From Biomphalaria glabrata (taxonomy: Eukaryota > Mollusca > Gastropoda > Planorbidae), in the NCBI RefSeq assembly GCF_947242115.1, contig NC_074711.1, positions 9,574,934-9,638,933 of the forward strand: a stretch of DNA of 64,000 nt, given 5' to 3'. Below, in pieces: positions 1-12,198 of this stretch. Each line of letters begins with the position of its first letter. The stretch's first letter is position 1. The notes under the pieces were generated by a model that was not told where the DNA came from, did no database searches, and saw only the letters and a program-made list of their open reading frames with translations. The position numbers were made by a program, and so were the translations under genes.

Positions 1-258
1 CCTTGACAATAATAAGTTTGTTTACTTTTTTCAATAAGTAGGAATGATTACATTAGATAGATATCCTTACTACACAAGTTATTTTTGTTTGAGTTTGATG
101 TGTAGATCGTAGATCTTTCCCTGTGGACTTGGAGAATTCAGTATCCCATTCTGGAGTAGCACAACAACAATATTGAACACTAAAAAATTGTTCGATATAG
201 AATTCGATTCATTTAATATTGTAAATACAAATGTTGAGGGACTTTACTCCACTTGCTA

Positions 259-3200
259 TCAGGATGTTTTCTTGGTTTCCTGTGCTATCACCTGTGGACA
301 TTTTATTGACATTGATTTTGTATGAAGTAATAAAAGAACACATTGTAAAATAAATGTTTACAAACACAATTAACACAATTTTGAAGGCATGAGTCCTTCA
401 CACCTCATTTTTAAACTGAGGTAAGAATGTGAAAAACTAAATAAAATTGGTCGATTTAAAAAAAAAATGCTCTTATTTTAGCTCACTCAAAAGAGAAAAT
501 AAATTGTAATAATAAAGAAATGTGTGGAGGATTTCATTCCTTTTACCAAATGGTCAATTTGAATTCAGTGCTGAGATAAAAGATATTTTTTATTTAAAAC
601 TAAGAGGAATTGTGAAAATCTGAGGTATGCAATCAACAGTTCTAGAATGTACATTAGTATTTTATCTAATGTATTTTATTGTATTTATTTATTGATTATA
701 CCAACACAGTTTTTTAGTTATAATGGATCACGAACAATACAGGTTTTTTTTTCTTAGTTATAATGGATCATGGCTGAGCGACCTAACGCATTGCATGCCC
801 TATTCAATACTGACTCTGAAGAAGAGTTAATGATTTAACAAATAGTGTAAAAAAAAAAAGTATTTTACAATAAGAAAAACAATGAAATCTTTCTTTTACA
901 ATACCGGTAATTCAATTTGTGTAGAATGGTCTTTGCAAAGCTTAAATTAATTAAAAGGTATTAAAAAAATATTTACACTTAATAAATTTCTAATAAATAA
1001 GAAAAGTAGATTACCTTTGTAATTTTACTTCTGATGGCAAGTATTGTTTCATTAACTGATTTTTGAGTTGGTGAGAGTGCTCTTTTCCTGTTTATTTCCC
1101 CAGAAGGACCTTGGACTTCCCCAAGTTTGAAAGCATTTTTCTTTATTTCTAGATCCAAACTATCTGGCATCTTTGTTTGTTCTGATTTCTTGGGTGTGAA
1201 CTTGATTGTCTGTCGAGGTATGAATTTAGGTGCTGGCTTGGTATTTGGTACATTGCGTACAATTACTTGGGAGCCATCTGGTAAAGTTTTCATACTGCTA
1301 TTGTCTATTCCTTCTATTTGAAGTCTTTTTTGCAAAGGATTTGTCTCTGATGCAATACTGTCTGACCCAACAGTACTTGTTACTGGCTTGTGTATGGTTG
1401 GAGTAATATTTGCATTACGATGAAGCCTGGGGATTTTAGCAACAGGTTTATGATAGTGTTTTGTGTATTCTTTAGGGGGTGGAGGTAACTGAAATGTTTC
1501 AAGTGTCATATCTGGCTGATTACTGGCTTCTGTAATAATATATGTCTGGTCTTTGGTAGCTGCTGATTCCATAGACACAGGTTGATATGCTCTATTATGA
1601 ATATGGGGGTTTGTTTTCTCTTCAGGAAGAGCTGAGCAGTGATAGATGGGCGTTTCATTGCTATTATTTCCTGAAGTAAAAGTTCTCCCTCTTTCATTAC
1701 TGACACGACTAGTTCTTACATGAACTTGATCTGTTGCTTCTGTAGGAGAAAACAAATCATAGCATCTGGTTATTCAATGAGGTACATATGACAAATACAG
1801 ATATAGCATAATGTACTATTTATATGGAAGTCATTATTTCTCACGTCAAGTAAAAAGTTAAGTACCTCTTTCAGACCTATGGAGCAGATAATGTAAAAGA
1901 TTTAGATTTAGCTTTTTTAACATAATTTAAGCAATGTCATGCGCTTATTCCTTCAAGGACTTTCTCCTCTATTTAACAAGTACAGTAGGAACATTAAAAG
2001 ATATACAAGTTACTGTTTAACTTAAAATAAGTTTATAATTAGTATATTAATTTTTTATTATTTTTTATTAAGTTAATAAGAATCTATTGTCAATATATAT
2101 ATATAGTTAATGAGGGTGTCATGTTGCCAGAACAAGGACCAACCACCTTTATTTTTCCCCAACTAATGTCAGGCACCCATTAGAGCTGGGTGGACTTAGG
2201 TGCACTGACCCTGCGCCATAAAACTCCAAAAAATCACATTCCCAGTTTCACAGAGAATTTCCTTTTAAATAATTTATTATATTATGAAGAAAATTCTGGG
2301 ACATTAAAAAATGATGTGAAAATGAGTACAAGAAATTTAGGGGAAAAAAAAGATTTAAATATTTAGTTGAAATTTCTCACCATATTGCTTCAGTTTAGAT
2401 GCAACTACTCGTCTGCGGTCCTGCAGCTTTTCTCTTGTTTCATTCACTGTTTCATATTCAGGCACATAGCAAACATGTAGAACACCTCCAAAAAACGAGT
2501 AATCATCTAGCTTTCTTTTTGCAAATCTATGTTCAGAAAGAAAATGGCCATAGTGAGTAAACATGAACTTGTTCAATAGCAAACATTATGGATGTTTCAT
2601 TGGGTCAGAAGATTCATGGCAAAGCAATGTCTGTCTATTTACAAATGTAATGTATGTAAGCCTTCTAAATTAGAAAAAAATTGCTGCCTAGAGTAACTAA
2701 AATTGATTGTTTCAAGAAGGCCAAACAGTCTATTTTGGAAATTTTTAAAATGTTGATTGTACTTTAAAACAAAACAACAACATGGGTTTAGGGATATTCT
2801 GAGAATTTGGACCAAAAGAGGATGCCTTTCATAAATGTCTGACTGTGGATTAAATTTTTTTTTATTTCATACCGAAAGTTATTTGAACTTAAAAAATATG
2901 TTGGCAAGGACATGCTCATTGTTTACAAATACAGACTGATTCATAGTTAATTGAAATAACTTAAAGTTATATACAATAGAAGCTTTCAAAGCAGAAACCA
3001 AATCAGTCTTGCATCACAAAGAAAGTAATCTCTACCATTTTGAGTACCCATCTTTTACATTAGCCTAGAGAGCTATTCAGAACTAGAGCTTGCAGCTATA
3101 TTCAATCATGGGAAAGGTTTCGATACTCAACCCTGAGGAAAAATCAGGAGCTGACAGTTTGCAGCATTTAGTGCTACACCCGGGCAGAGCCTGTTGTACT

Positions 3201-6200
3201 GCTGACTCCAAACTGCATCGGCTCTTGTTGTTCCTTTGGTTACATCAGCTGCCTGGAGCTGATTTTTTTCACACAGCTCTCTACTAAGGTGCATTAGGGT
3301 TTTAATAAGTAAGATGATTAAGAAAGAGAGTTTAAATTCATTTACCTTGCGGACATAATTTTTTTATATTTCACAAGATGAACTTCTGTATATTTATCAC
3401 TGCATGGATAGTCATCCAATGGGTTGAACTGAACAATTTCACCAAATGATTCACACAACTTTTGTAATTCTTCTGTGGCCCCTACACTGGGAACACCTTG
3501 TATTAGTAAATAGGACGATTCATTATTTACTGTGTATACCTGCCCATCGGAAGAAAACATTTAATTATTTTAGATTAACATGCTTCAACAAAAAAAAAAA
3601 TTCATTTGAACAAATTGGAACAGAAATTTTGTAAAAATTGTATTTTGTATAGCACGTTTTTATACACAATTGTTTAAAAATTATTTTTTATTTAGAATAT
3701 TACTTATATTTTAACCAATTTTAAATTATGTCATCCTTCTCTGCAGTAAGCCTTCAGGTTGGGGAGGGGGATTTTTGTTTCACCCAAATCACAATTTGTG
3801 AACAAAATTAGTCAAACTATCTATACATGCTTCTTATTGATATTTTAATCCTATGGTACGTTGGCCAATTCTGTGGATGGGGTGAGTGATTACAGCAATT
3901 TCCCCTCCCCCCACCTTCACCGAGCCTAATCGTTCAGGTTGGGGACAGTTCGATTTTAGTGCAGAAATAATAGTTTATGAACAAAAGTGGTCCATTCTCC
4001 ATATATGCAACTTATTATTTTAGCCCATTTGTATATTATGTTGGGATGTCATTACCAGGTATACACATAAACACAAGGGGAACTATTACTAACTACTTCA
4101 GGAGAGAAAACATGGGTCCACAACCAACAGGGACGATATACAGCCAACCTCTACAAAACCTTGCTTATGCCGATGACATTGCCTTATTGGGTAAAGAAAC
4201 CTCTGACATCGCTAGAGCCTTCATACAACTAGAAGAAGCATCTCGACCAGCAGGACTTGAGGTCAATGACAGTAAAACCAAGTACATCACAATGACAAGA
4301 GACAATCAAACAGAGGGACAAAATATCAAAATCAAAGACCACGAATTTGAAAACGTCCAAACTTTCAAATATCTAGGAAGTACTATTAATTTCAAAAATG
4401 ACCTACTAACAGAAATAAAGGAAAGAATAGCAGCAGGCAACAGGGCATTTTATAGCACCCACCATTTACTTAAGAGCAAAATGATTTCAAATAAAACCAA
4501 GAAAATAATATACAAAACTATAATAAGACCAGCAGCAATGTATGGAAGTGAGACCTGGACACTGACAAAGACATCTGAAAATTTACTTAACACTTGGGAA
4601 AGAAAAATTCTTAGGAAAATCTATGGTGCCATACAGGATGAAACAGGGTGGAGGACACGCACTAACCATGAGTTATATCAATTATATGAAGACCCACCAA
4701 TAGTGAACGAAATAAAAAAGAACAGACTACGTTGGGCAGGTCACCTTGAAAGAATGTCAGACAACAGAGGGGCGAAAATCGTATACAGGCAAAAACCAAA
4801 AGGCAGGCGACCCAAAGGCAGACCCCGAATGCGATGGATAGATGACGTGGAAGCAGATCTGAAGCAGCTTGGGGTTAGGGCGTGGAGACGAAAGGCCCAG
4901 GAGAGATCTGAATGGAAGGATGTGTTAAAGCAGGCCAGAGCCCTCCATGGGCTGTAGCGCCACTGGGATGGATGGATGGATGTCATTACCAGGTTAGACT
5001 GTGGGAGCTGCAATAGATACAATCACTAACATAAATTTTATTTGCTATATATATATATTACCTTGTTAAATAGACCACCCACCACCCACCCACCCACTAA
5101 TGTCAAATAAAATCATTAATGATAAATAAATAAAAATGGAGAGAGGACCATTATCTGATAAATGTTTTACATTCTACTGCCACCTCCCCTTTTCCACCTA
5201 AAATGACTTTTAAAACAAGATTGTCAAATATGGCATCAGTTTTTATTTAATTTCTCAGGTTCTAAAATTTTTATTCTCTGGCATGAATCTGTTGCAATTA
5301 TTAAAAGAAAGACTTTGTTTTGGAACATTTTTTAAATATAGTCTTTGTAGGGGATACCTAGTATCCTTCTTAGCATCTGATTTCCATTGCTAGGATTCTC
5401 CTCTGTAATTCTGCAGTTAGCATCCAAGATTCTGGATCATACAAGAATGTGGTCATATCATGACCAAAGAGAGGTTCAGTCTGACATTAGTTGAAAATAA
5501 AAATTTTCATGTCGATATATCTAAATCATAAATTAAATATATATATATTAATATAAATAAGGCTTGTCTTCGAGTCCAAAGATTAGTGAGGAGTGCAGTA
5601 TTTCCTGTGGCTGCGCAGCCTCAGCTGTGACCTACATATTTTGCCACATCCAGGGCAAGCATAATCATTTTCCACAGGTGGTGGATTTAAATTTTCTTTT
5701 CGCCGTCTACGTTTGTCCTCATCAGTGGATTTTCTAAATCATATTATATAGCCTATATTATGCAAAGAAAGTGAGAGAATGAGAGCACAGAAGATATAGA
5801 CTTTTAGATTTAGAATCTAAACTAGGTCTGAATTCTTGAACTAGATCTAGATTTAAAACTATATCTAGAGTACTTCAGACTAGGACTCCCACTCTACCCT
5901 CTTCTGAGACACTTAACATCACAAATGAGTCTGAGAGATCTAGATTATATTTCTAGATCTATTTCGATGTGGTCTTTGTAAGTGATACTTAGTATCCTAT
6001 CATCTTGACTGTCTTTGAGTCTACTATTTACTATATCTAGAAATCTAGATCTAGACTATTGATCATAAATGATAATAGTATTAATTAATACATACCTTAA
6101 GTGTGGCCTTAAGTTATTTACTTATTACCTAAGCCTATAATAGTATTTATATAATTACTATAATATTATATTCTAGTACTAGATCTATATATACTATTAT

Positions 6201-6553
6201 ATAGACTATATTGACTATAGTCCTATAGTAAACTACTATTAACTATAGTATCTAGTAGTACACGTACTTTCAAGTAGTATTAGAGTCTAGAGATATAGAC
6301 TAGATCTAGTTAGTAGTACTTAAGTACTGTACAGTGATACAATGTCAGATGTGAGTGTATTTGGACTTGACTGAGTGAGTGTACCCAGTACTAGTTACTT
6401 ACTAACTTAGTAACCTTAATCCTTAGTAACTGTAAAGTGAGTCTAAATAAACCTACTTACCTTCACAGCCTTAGCATGTCTCCCTTCACGATATGGTGAT
6501 CTAGTTGCACAGACTTCTTGTTTAATATGATGGGCTGGTATTTCTAAATCCAT
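259..6553 (-). CDS. RBM48: RNA-binding protein 48, five exons
   Basis: Exons on the minus strand: 6553-6461, 3539-3346, 2526-2381, 1739-1015 and 291-259, all with GT/AG borders and consistent phase, giving about 396 residues (human about 367). Exon 1 starts at the ATG at 6553 and ends in REGRHAKAVK, matching the vertebrate REGRRPRAVK, and runs into VYTVNNES. The RRM spans about residues 32-140, across exons 2 and 3; conserved words are YLLIQGVP, SFFGGVLHVCY and the ETREKLQDRR helix. Exon 4 encodes a long, low-complexity tail rich in K, S, T and P, ending in a conserved stretch, ETILAIRSKITK. The last exon would add only ten residues (VIAQETKKTS) and is the weakest part. In plants and animals RBM48 works with ARMC7 in U12-type (minor) splicing, acting in the nucleus; that role is taken from the family. 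Intron 1 holds a LINE and other repeats. It is divergent with DCAKD. Confidence 0.9.
1868..2250 (+). repeat. dispersed repeat, split by AT-rich DNA
   Basis: Pieces at about 1868-1900 (CAGACCTATGGAGCAGATAA region) and 2104-2250 (GAGGGTGTCATGTTGCCAGA region) match, in the same order, one continuous repeat at about 36182-36295. Here they are separated by roughly 200 bp of AT-rich DNA. The second piece continues through words such as AGAGCTGGGTGGACTTAGG. It lies in RBM48 intron 3. It resembles a short interspersed repeat, but no family can be named with certainty. Confidence 0.5.
3747..5040 (+). repeat. diverged tandem duplication, second unit interrupted by LINE
   Basis: Two diverged units of about 180 bp are in direct order. 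Unit A runs from about 3747 to 3926 and unit B from about 3927 to 4060, continuing after the LINE at 4995. Both carry TTCAGGTTGGGGA, then a GAACAAAA word, then a CATATATGC-like stretch. The LINE at 4061-4977 landed inside unit B. The function is unknown; it is intronic to RBM48. Confidence 0.55.
4061..4977 (+). mobile_element. 5'-truncated RTE-like LINE with target-site duplication
   Basis: The inserted DNA is open from its left edge to a stop at about 4957 and encodes the end of a non-LTR reverse transcriptase. Visible are the catalytic YADDIALLG, the thumb words FKYLGSTI, IYKTIIRPAAMYGSETWTL and ERKILRKIYG, and the C-terminal LRWAGHLERM and RPRMRWIDDVEADLKQLGVR words typical of RTE-clade ORFs. 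The 3' end is a short GGAT repeat, as RTE elements often have. The 16-17 bp word ending in ATGTCATTACCAGGT stands just before (4044-4060) and just after (4978-4994) it, a clear target-site duplication. The N-terminal endonuclease and the RT fingers are missing, so the copy cannot move on its own. The open frame and the perfect duplication point to a young insertion. Confidence 0.9.
5561..5735 (-). mobile_element. LINE 3' end encoding a zinc-finger tail
   Basis: On the minus strand 5735-5583 reads as 50 residues and a stop: a basic stretch (KRRRRKE), a proline linker and a C2HC-type finger (CPGCGKIC, then H and C after RLRSH and RKYC). Such fingers close the ORF of several animal LINE families. 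A short 3' UTR follows to about 5561, with an AT-rich tail. A second copy lies at 8121-8241 in the same orientation. The upstream reverse transcriptase is absent. Confidence 0.65.
5740..6460. repeat. TAGATCTAG-rich AT tract
   Basis: About 700 bp dominated by overlapping AGATCTAGAT, CTAGATCTAG and TATAGTA-type words, directly downstream of RBM48 exon 1 in its first intron. No coding or RNA gene is seen. Similar tracts surround the first exons of NRBF2 and IDH3A. Confidence 0.6.
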
Positions 6554-6799
6554 TGTCTCATTAACAAGTGGGTAAAGTGTTTTGACATATCTAAGGATAG
6601 AGACAGTCTTAAAAATAATTTTTATTTATTTGATAGTTACCTTAAAGCCCTAAATTAGTTCTTTAAAATTAGGCAGTAATGTTTTTAATAACATTAAGCT
6701 TTTAAAAACTATGAATTCAAATTTTGATTTTAAGGAACAAATTATTATTTCGTTAATTTAGTCCCTTGACTGGAACTTGCTCATTTCATTAGTAAAAGA
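6554..6799. promoter_or_regulatory. shared divergent promoter region of RBM48 and DCAKD
   Basis: Only 246 bp separate the RBM48 start codon (6553, minus) from the DCAKD start codon (6800, plus). Both 5' UTRs and the core promoters must share this stretch unless further non-coding exons exist. It is AT-rich, with no CpG island and no obvious TATA box of either strand at a fixed distance. The assignment rests on gene positions only. Confidence 0.55.
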
Positions 6800-8077
6800 A
6801 TGTTTTTAGTTGGATTAACTGGAGGTATCGCTAGTGGTAAAAGTACAGTAACTAAGATTTTTAGAGAAGAATTGGGATGTGCGTGTATAGATGCTGATGC
6901 AATAGCTCGACAAGGTTAGTAATATTTAACTAGCCAATAGATCTACAATTCAACAAAATTGAACATGATAAATTTAATTAATCAATTATAATGATACTAA
7001 ATTAATATTTACTATTTTTGATACGATACGATTATTTACGATATAATTTACAATATATCTAATTCTAATTTTTCTATCAATATTATCTCTAGATTTATAT
7101 ATGGTTATATAGTATTTAGTCTATTATAATTATCATAAATATATGATAAAATATTATATTATATATGCTAATAATATATATTTATTATAAATTAAATTTT
7201 ATTAGATAGAGTGAGAGTGTAGAATAGTTAGAGATCTATATTATTATAGATCTATATATAAATATGTGTTTATAATTATAAAGATGATCAGATATAGTTT
7301 AATTAATTAATAGTTTTAGATCTTGATTATGATCATTTATACTTGCCTTGATGGCATGCTCATATTCATGATACTAATTAATGTGCCTTATGACTATGAT
7401 ATACAATATATATTATTAATATAGACTCCAGAACCAGTACTTTTCTACACATTTATTTATCTCAGTCATCTGTAGATTTAGGCATATAATTATTATATGA
7501 TAAAGATCACTTCCATGAAAATGTAATACCTGCAGTGCCAAAGGTTCTTCATGTAACCGTCAAGTATTGTTTCTATAAACTTTAAAAAAAAAGCTAAATA
7601 AAAAGGCTTGTAATCAAATAAAAATCTTTTAAATGCAAAAACTACCAAGACTGGTGTCAAATGCCCTGAAGTTCTCCATGACAGTACGATGCCAAGTTAT
7701 ACAAGGACCTTCCTGTTTGTACGGTATTTGTATCAGCTTACATGTCATTGTGCCGTTTATTCTGTTAGAGACCCTTTTACCTTTACCTATCCCTTAGTAT
7801 TTTGGAACGTTGGCCCACATGTGATGCTCGATCACAACTCATTAACATGGCACATGAAATCCTGTCTGAATCACCTAGGAAAACCTATGATTTAGCAGAA
7901 TTTTTTATTAACATACTCAATTAGATTAACACATGTATGGTTAACAAATGTCATAGCACGGCTATTCAACATTAAGGTTACACAAAACAGAGGTACTACT
8001 CCTCCTACAGAACCCCATACACTGCACAGTTAAAGTCCATAGGAAATGAGAAATGTGCTTTGATCACTAAGGAGGAG

Positions 8078-8129
<52 letters not shown>

Positions 8130-9702
8130 GGCTTGTCTTGGAGTCCGAAGATTAGTGAGGCATACAGTATTTCCCATGGCTGCGCAGCCCCAGCTGTGAC
8201 CTACATATTTTGCCACATCTAGGGCAACAGGTGGTTGATATAGATTTATATATATATATATATATACACAAAAGTCGAAGTAAAACCAAGATATGCTGTT
8301 GTAGTAGTTTCCAAAATTAAAAGAGATTTCCAGAAACGTGGAATAAATAAGTTTCAGCATCTTCTTCTTTTTTTAATTTGCATTTTTTCAAGTGTGGAAC
8401 ACAAAATGCTCATTATGATACAATTTTATTTAATTTGATATCAATAGTGCAAACATTTTAACTGACAGGGATTCAATATAAGTTGATAAATAAACTGTTT
8501 CAAACGCATATTTATTATTAAAATGTTGATAATTTTCTACTCACAGTGGTTGAACCAGGCACATCAGCAAATAAAACGATAAGGGTAGCATTTGGAGAGG
8601 ACATTTGTTTCCCTGATGGAACTCTTAATAGAGAAAAACTGGGTGACATTATTTTTCATGATGAAAGCAAGCGTTACAAGTTAAACTCAATAGTCCACCC
8701 AGCAGTGAAAAAACAGATGTTATGGGAAATTTTCCTATATTTCCTAAAAGGTTTGTACTCTTCATTTTGGTTCAATAAAGGAAGCTGCTAAAAAGCGATT
8801 AATTTGTTTTTCCTTAAATAAACAAATATACCGTAATTTTACAATTTAGATAAAGATAGAAACTATCAGATAAAAACTTTTCGCATGTAAATTATCAGTG
8901 AGTCTGGTGTGAGTGTATATTTTGGTTTTCTATAATTATAATATTTTGTTTGGTGCACCAAGATACCTGTTTGTAGTCGCTGAATGAACTGTTTATGTTG
9001 TCTGTTGTATTTATGTGTATTTTTCTGTTGTGTTGTCTTTATATGAGAAACGAGTCCTTGTAATCACAACAAATTTCCGTAAGGATCAATAAAGCAGTCT
9101 TAGTCTTAGTAATGCACAAATTGTAAGACAAATTTCCTTATGGATAATAAATATTATTATTATTTTTTTTTTTTTAAATTTCATCAGGCTATCACTTTGT
9201 CATTCTGGATATTCCACTTTTGTTTGAAACAAGACAGTTGTTACCTTTTCTAACATTTTCAATAGTTGTATTTTGGTGAGTAAATTTTAAGTTAAATTTT
9301 TCTTCAAGTTTAAATGATGCTTAAAATAATATATCTTTTCTCCCAACGCCTTTTACAATGATTATATTTGTCATTTAGTAATTTTATTTGCAATAAAAAC
9401 AAAATTTATGTCATTTCTTTGACAGCACTGAAAATCAACAAGTGAAGCGCTTGATGGAAAGAAACCAGTTATCTGAAGCTGATGCAATGGCACGGATAAA
9501 AAGTCAACTTCCTCTGGATGAAAAATGCCAAATGGGCAGTTTTACAATCGATAATACTGGAACAATTGAGGAAACTAGAAGTTATACTTTAAACATTTAT
9601 AAGACTCTTTGTTCATCAAAAAGACATTTATCATTGCGCTTTGGTATAGTAGCTGTTGTTTCATTATTATTGGGAACTTTTTTCCTACTTTCTCAAAACT
9701 AG
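6800..9702 (+). CDS. DCAKD: dephospho-CoA kinase domain-containing protein, four exons
   Basis: Exons 6800-6914, 8547-8750, 9188-9275 and 9426-9702 join in phase to 227 residues (human 231). The start [16 protein letters not shown] is almost identical to animal DCAKD and holds the P-loop GGIASGKS at residues 8-15. Other family words are [30 protein letters not shown] and [15 protein letters not shown]. Residues from about 205 on are strongly hydrophobic ([17 protein letters not shown]), a C-terminal membrane anchor as in the vertebrate protein. The domain is that of dephospho-CoA kinase, which phosphorylates dephospho-CoA in the last step of CoA synthesis; the exact role of DCAKD next to the bifunctional CoA synthase is less settled. 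Intron 1 carries a LINE tail and a TA repeat. Confidence 0.95.
8079..8116. repeat. TA dinucleotide microsatellite
   Basis: A run of about 18 TA units ends in AATAATAATAA and abuts the 3' end of the LINE tail at 8121-8241 in DCAKD intron 1. Confidence 0.9.
8121..8241 (-). mobile_element. LINE 3' end, zinc-finger tail, second copy
   Basis: The minus strand 8226-8152 encodes 24 residues of the same C2HC finger as the 5561-5735 copy ([17 protein letters not shown], then KYC) and the same stop position, followed by the same 3' UTR words. It ends in an ATT-repeat tail next to a TA microsatellite. It is a severely 5'-truncated LINE in DCAKD intron 1. Confidence 0.6.
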
Positions 9703-10648
9703 TTTTAAACTAGACTTACATAATAATTTCTGAAAGTTAAGTTATTGTTAGTATTATTAGTATTATTGTTAGTATTATTATTATAGTTATGTACCACATT
9801 AACCCGTTAACTACGATTGTGATAGAATGTGGTGTTTGCAGTGGCTTACTAACTCTGTAAGGTCTGATAAAAAGCTACCGGCAACAGATGAAACTTGAGC
9901 CCATTATGTCTCATTCTGAACAAAAAGAGAATAATCATCTCTTTTTTTTTATTTTGAAAACTGTAAGTGAACTTTTTTTTATTATTATTTTTGTAAGGAA
10001 AATAATACCTTGTGAAATAGTCTATTTTTGAGTATTTATTTTTAAATTTATTTCAGAGGTATTAAATGTATATGTTTTTGGAAACTATACATTTTGTTAT
10101 ATTTTTTAATTTTTTTTTAAATATATTTACTATATAATATTTATAAACTTTTTTTTTAAAGAATTTTATTGATTATAAAATAAATTATCAAAATGTTTAA
10201 TAAGTGTTCTGTAGGTGTAACAGCTGCTTGTAGTCTTGTGAAGGTGTGTCCTTTTGTTTTTATTACAATTTTAAAATTGCTTAGTGTATGCTCTTACCTA
10301 TACTGGGTAAACAATCTTTAAAACAAGATTTAAAGGGAAGTTAATGTTAATCCAAAAATTTTTTATTTAGTTTAGGCATGTTGTGGGTTTGGGTGTAACA
10401 TATTTTGTGAGCTATGATTTACTCAAATGAACCATGTAGGTTCGTCATTGTAAAAACTTTTCCCCATGTGCTTAGGAAAGAAAAAATAAGTTACCAAATT
10501 CCATGAGCATAGCAAGGTGGGGTTAAAATACCCCCCCCCCCTTTTTCCCCCCAATCCTGCCAAGAATAAAATATTTCAAATATTGATCTGCTCCAACCTC
10601 GTGGCCAGGATGAAGGATTGGCTCATCACTAACCCTTCTCGCCCCATC
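9703..10648 (+). other. DCAKD 3' UTR and intergenic DNA
   Basis: AT-rich DNA with a short ATT-repeat near 9745-9785 and a run of C at about 10530-10542. No ORF of note. The poly(A) site of DCAKD could lie here, but no signal stands out as the one in use. Confidence 0.5.
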
Positions 10649-10656
10649 AACTAGAT

Positions 10657-12198
10657 CAAGGGTGACCAACCTTTTGTTGCCATGTGCCAATTGTTTCACT
10701 TCTTATTCACATGTGCCACATAAATTTTTACCCCCTTTTAAATCTTTGCAATATGGTAAATTGGACATATTTGACAATTACACATACCTTTTATAATCAT
10801 TTCTATCTAGATTACATACATATATGATAGTATGGGCTTTTCACACACACAAAAGTTTTAACATTTTTATATAAATACTTTATATCTAAATTAGAATAGA
10901 TAATTTTAATTATATTACTAAATACTAATTAAATTTGAACACTGTTAGCAGCTTTAAAATAAAAACAAGCAAACTATTTTTTTAAAGGCAAGCATACTAG
11001 CTTTAAAGAGATATAATTTTTTTGTTTCGCTTTACCAAAATCTGTAATAAACTTAAAATTGCAAATGAAAGCAAACTGAAGTTCTTCAAATGAAATAAGT
11101 CGAGACCTCAGTTAGTTCTGGAGAATGTTCACAGAGTAGTCAAATAATAATTAGATCCATTTTGGAGTGATAGACCTTCGTTGCCCCGCAGCTAAAAATT
11201 TAATGTGACTGAAAAGACATCAATTTTTTAATCACATCAAAGTGATCTCTCCTCGGGTCTGATGTAGCTAATCATGTACAATATTTTTTCAGTTTCCAAA
11301 GTCCTCTGGGATCATATTCCATATCTAACGGTTTACAATAAATAATGTTTTTTCTGTTGTTGCTCTAATTTTATTTTAACATTTTTACTAATGATATCTT
11401 AGCATGATGTAAATTAAATTTTTGTTTTGCATTCAGAACCTCTGGTGTGTAATGCAATAGTATTTAGAAAGGTTCCAGGTTACAGTAATCATTGAATTGT
11501 GTTCCATCAGTTCAGACACTTAAGAGTTTACTCAAATTTAATTGTTGATGACTTAACTTTATCAAATTGTCCGACCTTCTGTTGTTGTTTTTTTTTGAAG
11601 TGGCACAATAATATCTATTTGTCTTATAAAAAAGCTTAGCAGTGCAAAATAAAAAATGTCAGCAGATTTGTTCAAGAAAAATAAAAAGAAAGAGCATAAG
11701 AAAATTCCTCAATGGTCTTTTAAATTTCTTTAACTCAAAGACTTATGCTTTTTGAGCCAAGACAAGGTTCATTTTGTAAGATGTCTCTTACATAGCTTAA
11801 CTTTCTCTTCTCATAACAAAAAGAAGTAGCCCATTTAAAATATCTTCTTTGACTTAACTATTTTTTCTGTGACTCAAATTAACCATGCTGTAACTTTTGG
11901 TTTTCTTGTTTTCAGCTTGCGTCATATATATTGTTTTTCCTAAATGACTCGCAATAAATAAGAATTAATTTTGCGATAGTTCAATTAAACTGACGCTTGT
12001 TATCACTCTCTGCTTTTCTTTTGATCATGTTCTTGCTAACAGAAATATAAACCATTGTGCTCTGGATTTTGGGCCCATAAGAATTTATACCATGTGGGTC
12101 GATTTAGGTGTCATCGTAGTTAATGAAGGTGTAGTGCTCCACTTGTAATCATGTAATGTGCCACTCTTGACGCATGTGTCATAGGTTGGCCACCCCTG
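10657..12198. mobile_element. hAT-type DNA transposon remnant with 8-bp TSD
   Basis: The ends are imperfect inverted repeats: CAAGGGTGACCAACC on the left, GGTTGGCCACCCCTG on the right. The 8-bp word AACTAGAT is found directly outside both (10649-10656 and 12199-12206). An 8-bp duplication and CAGGGGTG-like ends are hAT marks. The 1.54-kb interior is AT-rich, with no long frame; weak transposase-like reading on the minus strand around 11000-11120 is too poor to trust. It is either a decayed autonomous copy or a non-autonomous one. Confidence 0.8.

Noticed and set aside
770-838. Small plus-strand frame MAERPNALHALFNTDSEEE
   Set aside because: Recalls the N-terminus of some transposase proteins, but 22 codons with no continuation or inverted ends cannot support a call.
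4741-5022. 93-codon minus-strand frame
   Set aside because: Antisense to the LINE coding region; no homology words.
8067-8360. 97-codon minus-strand frame
   Set aside because: Runs through a TA microsatellite and a LINE tail in the wrong frame.
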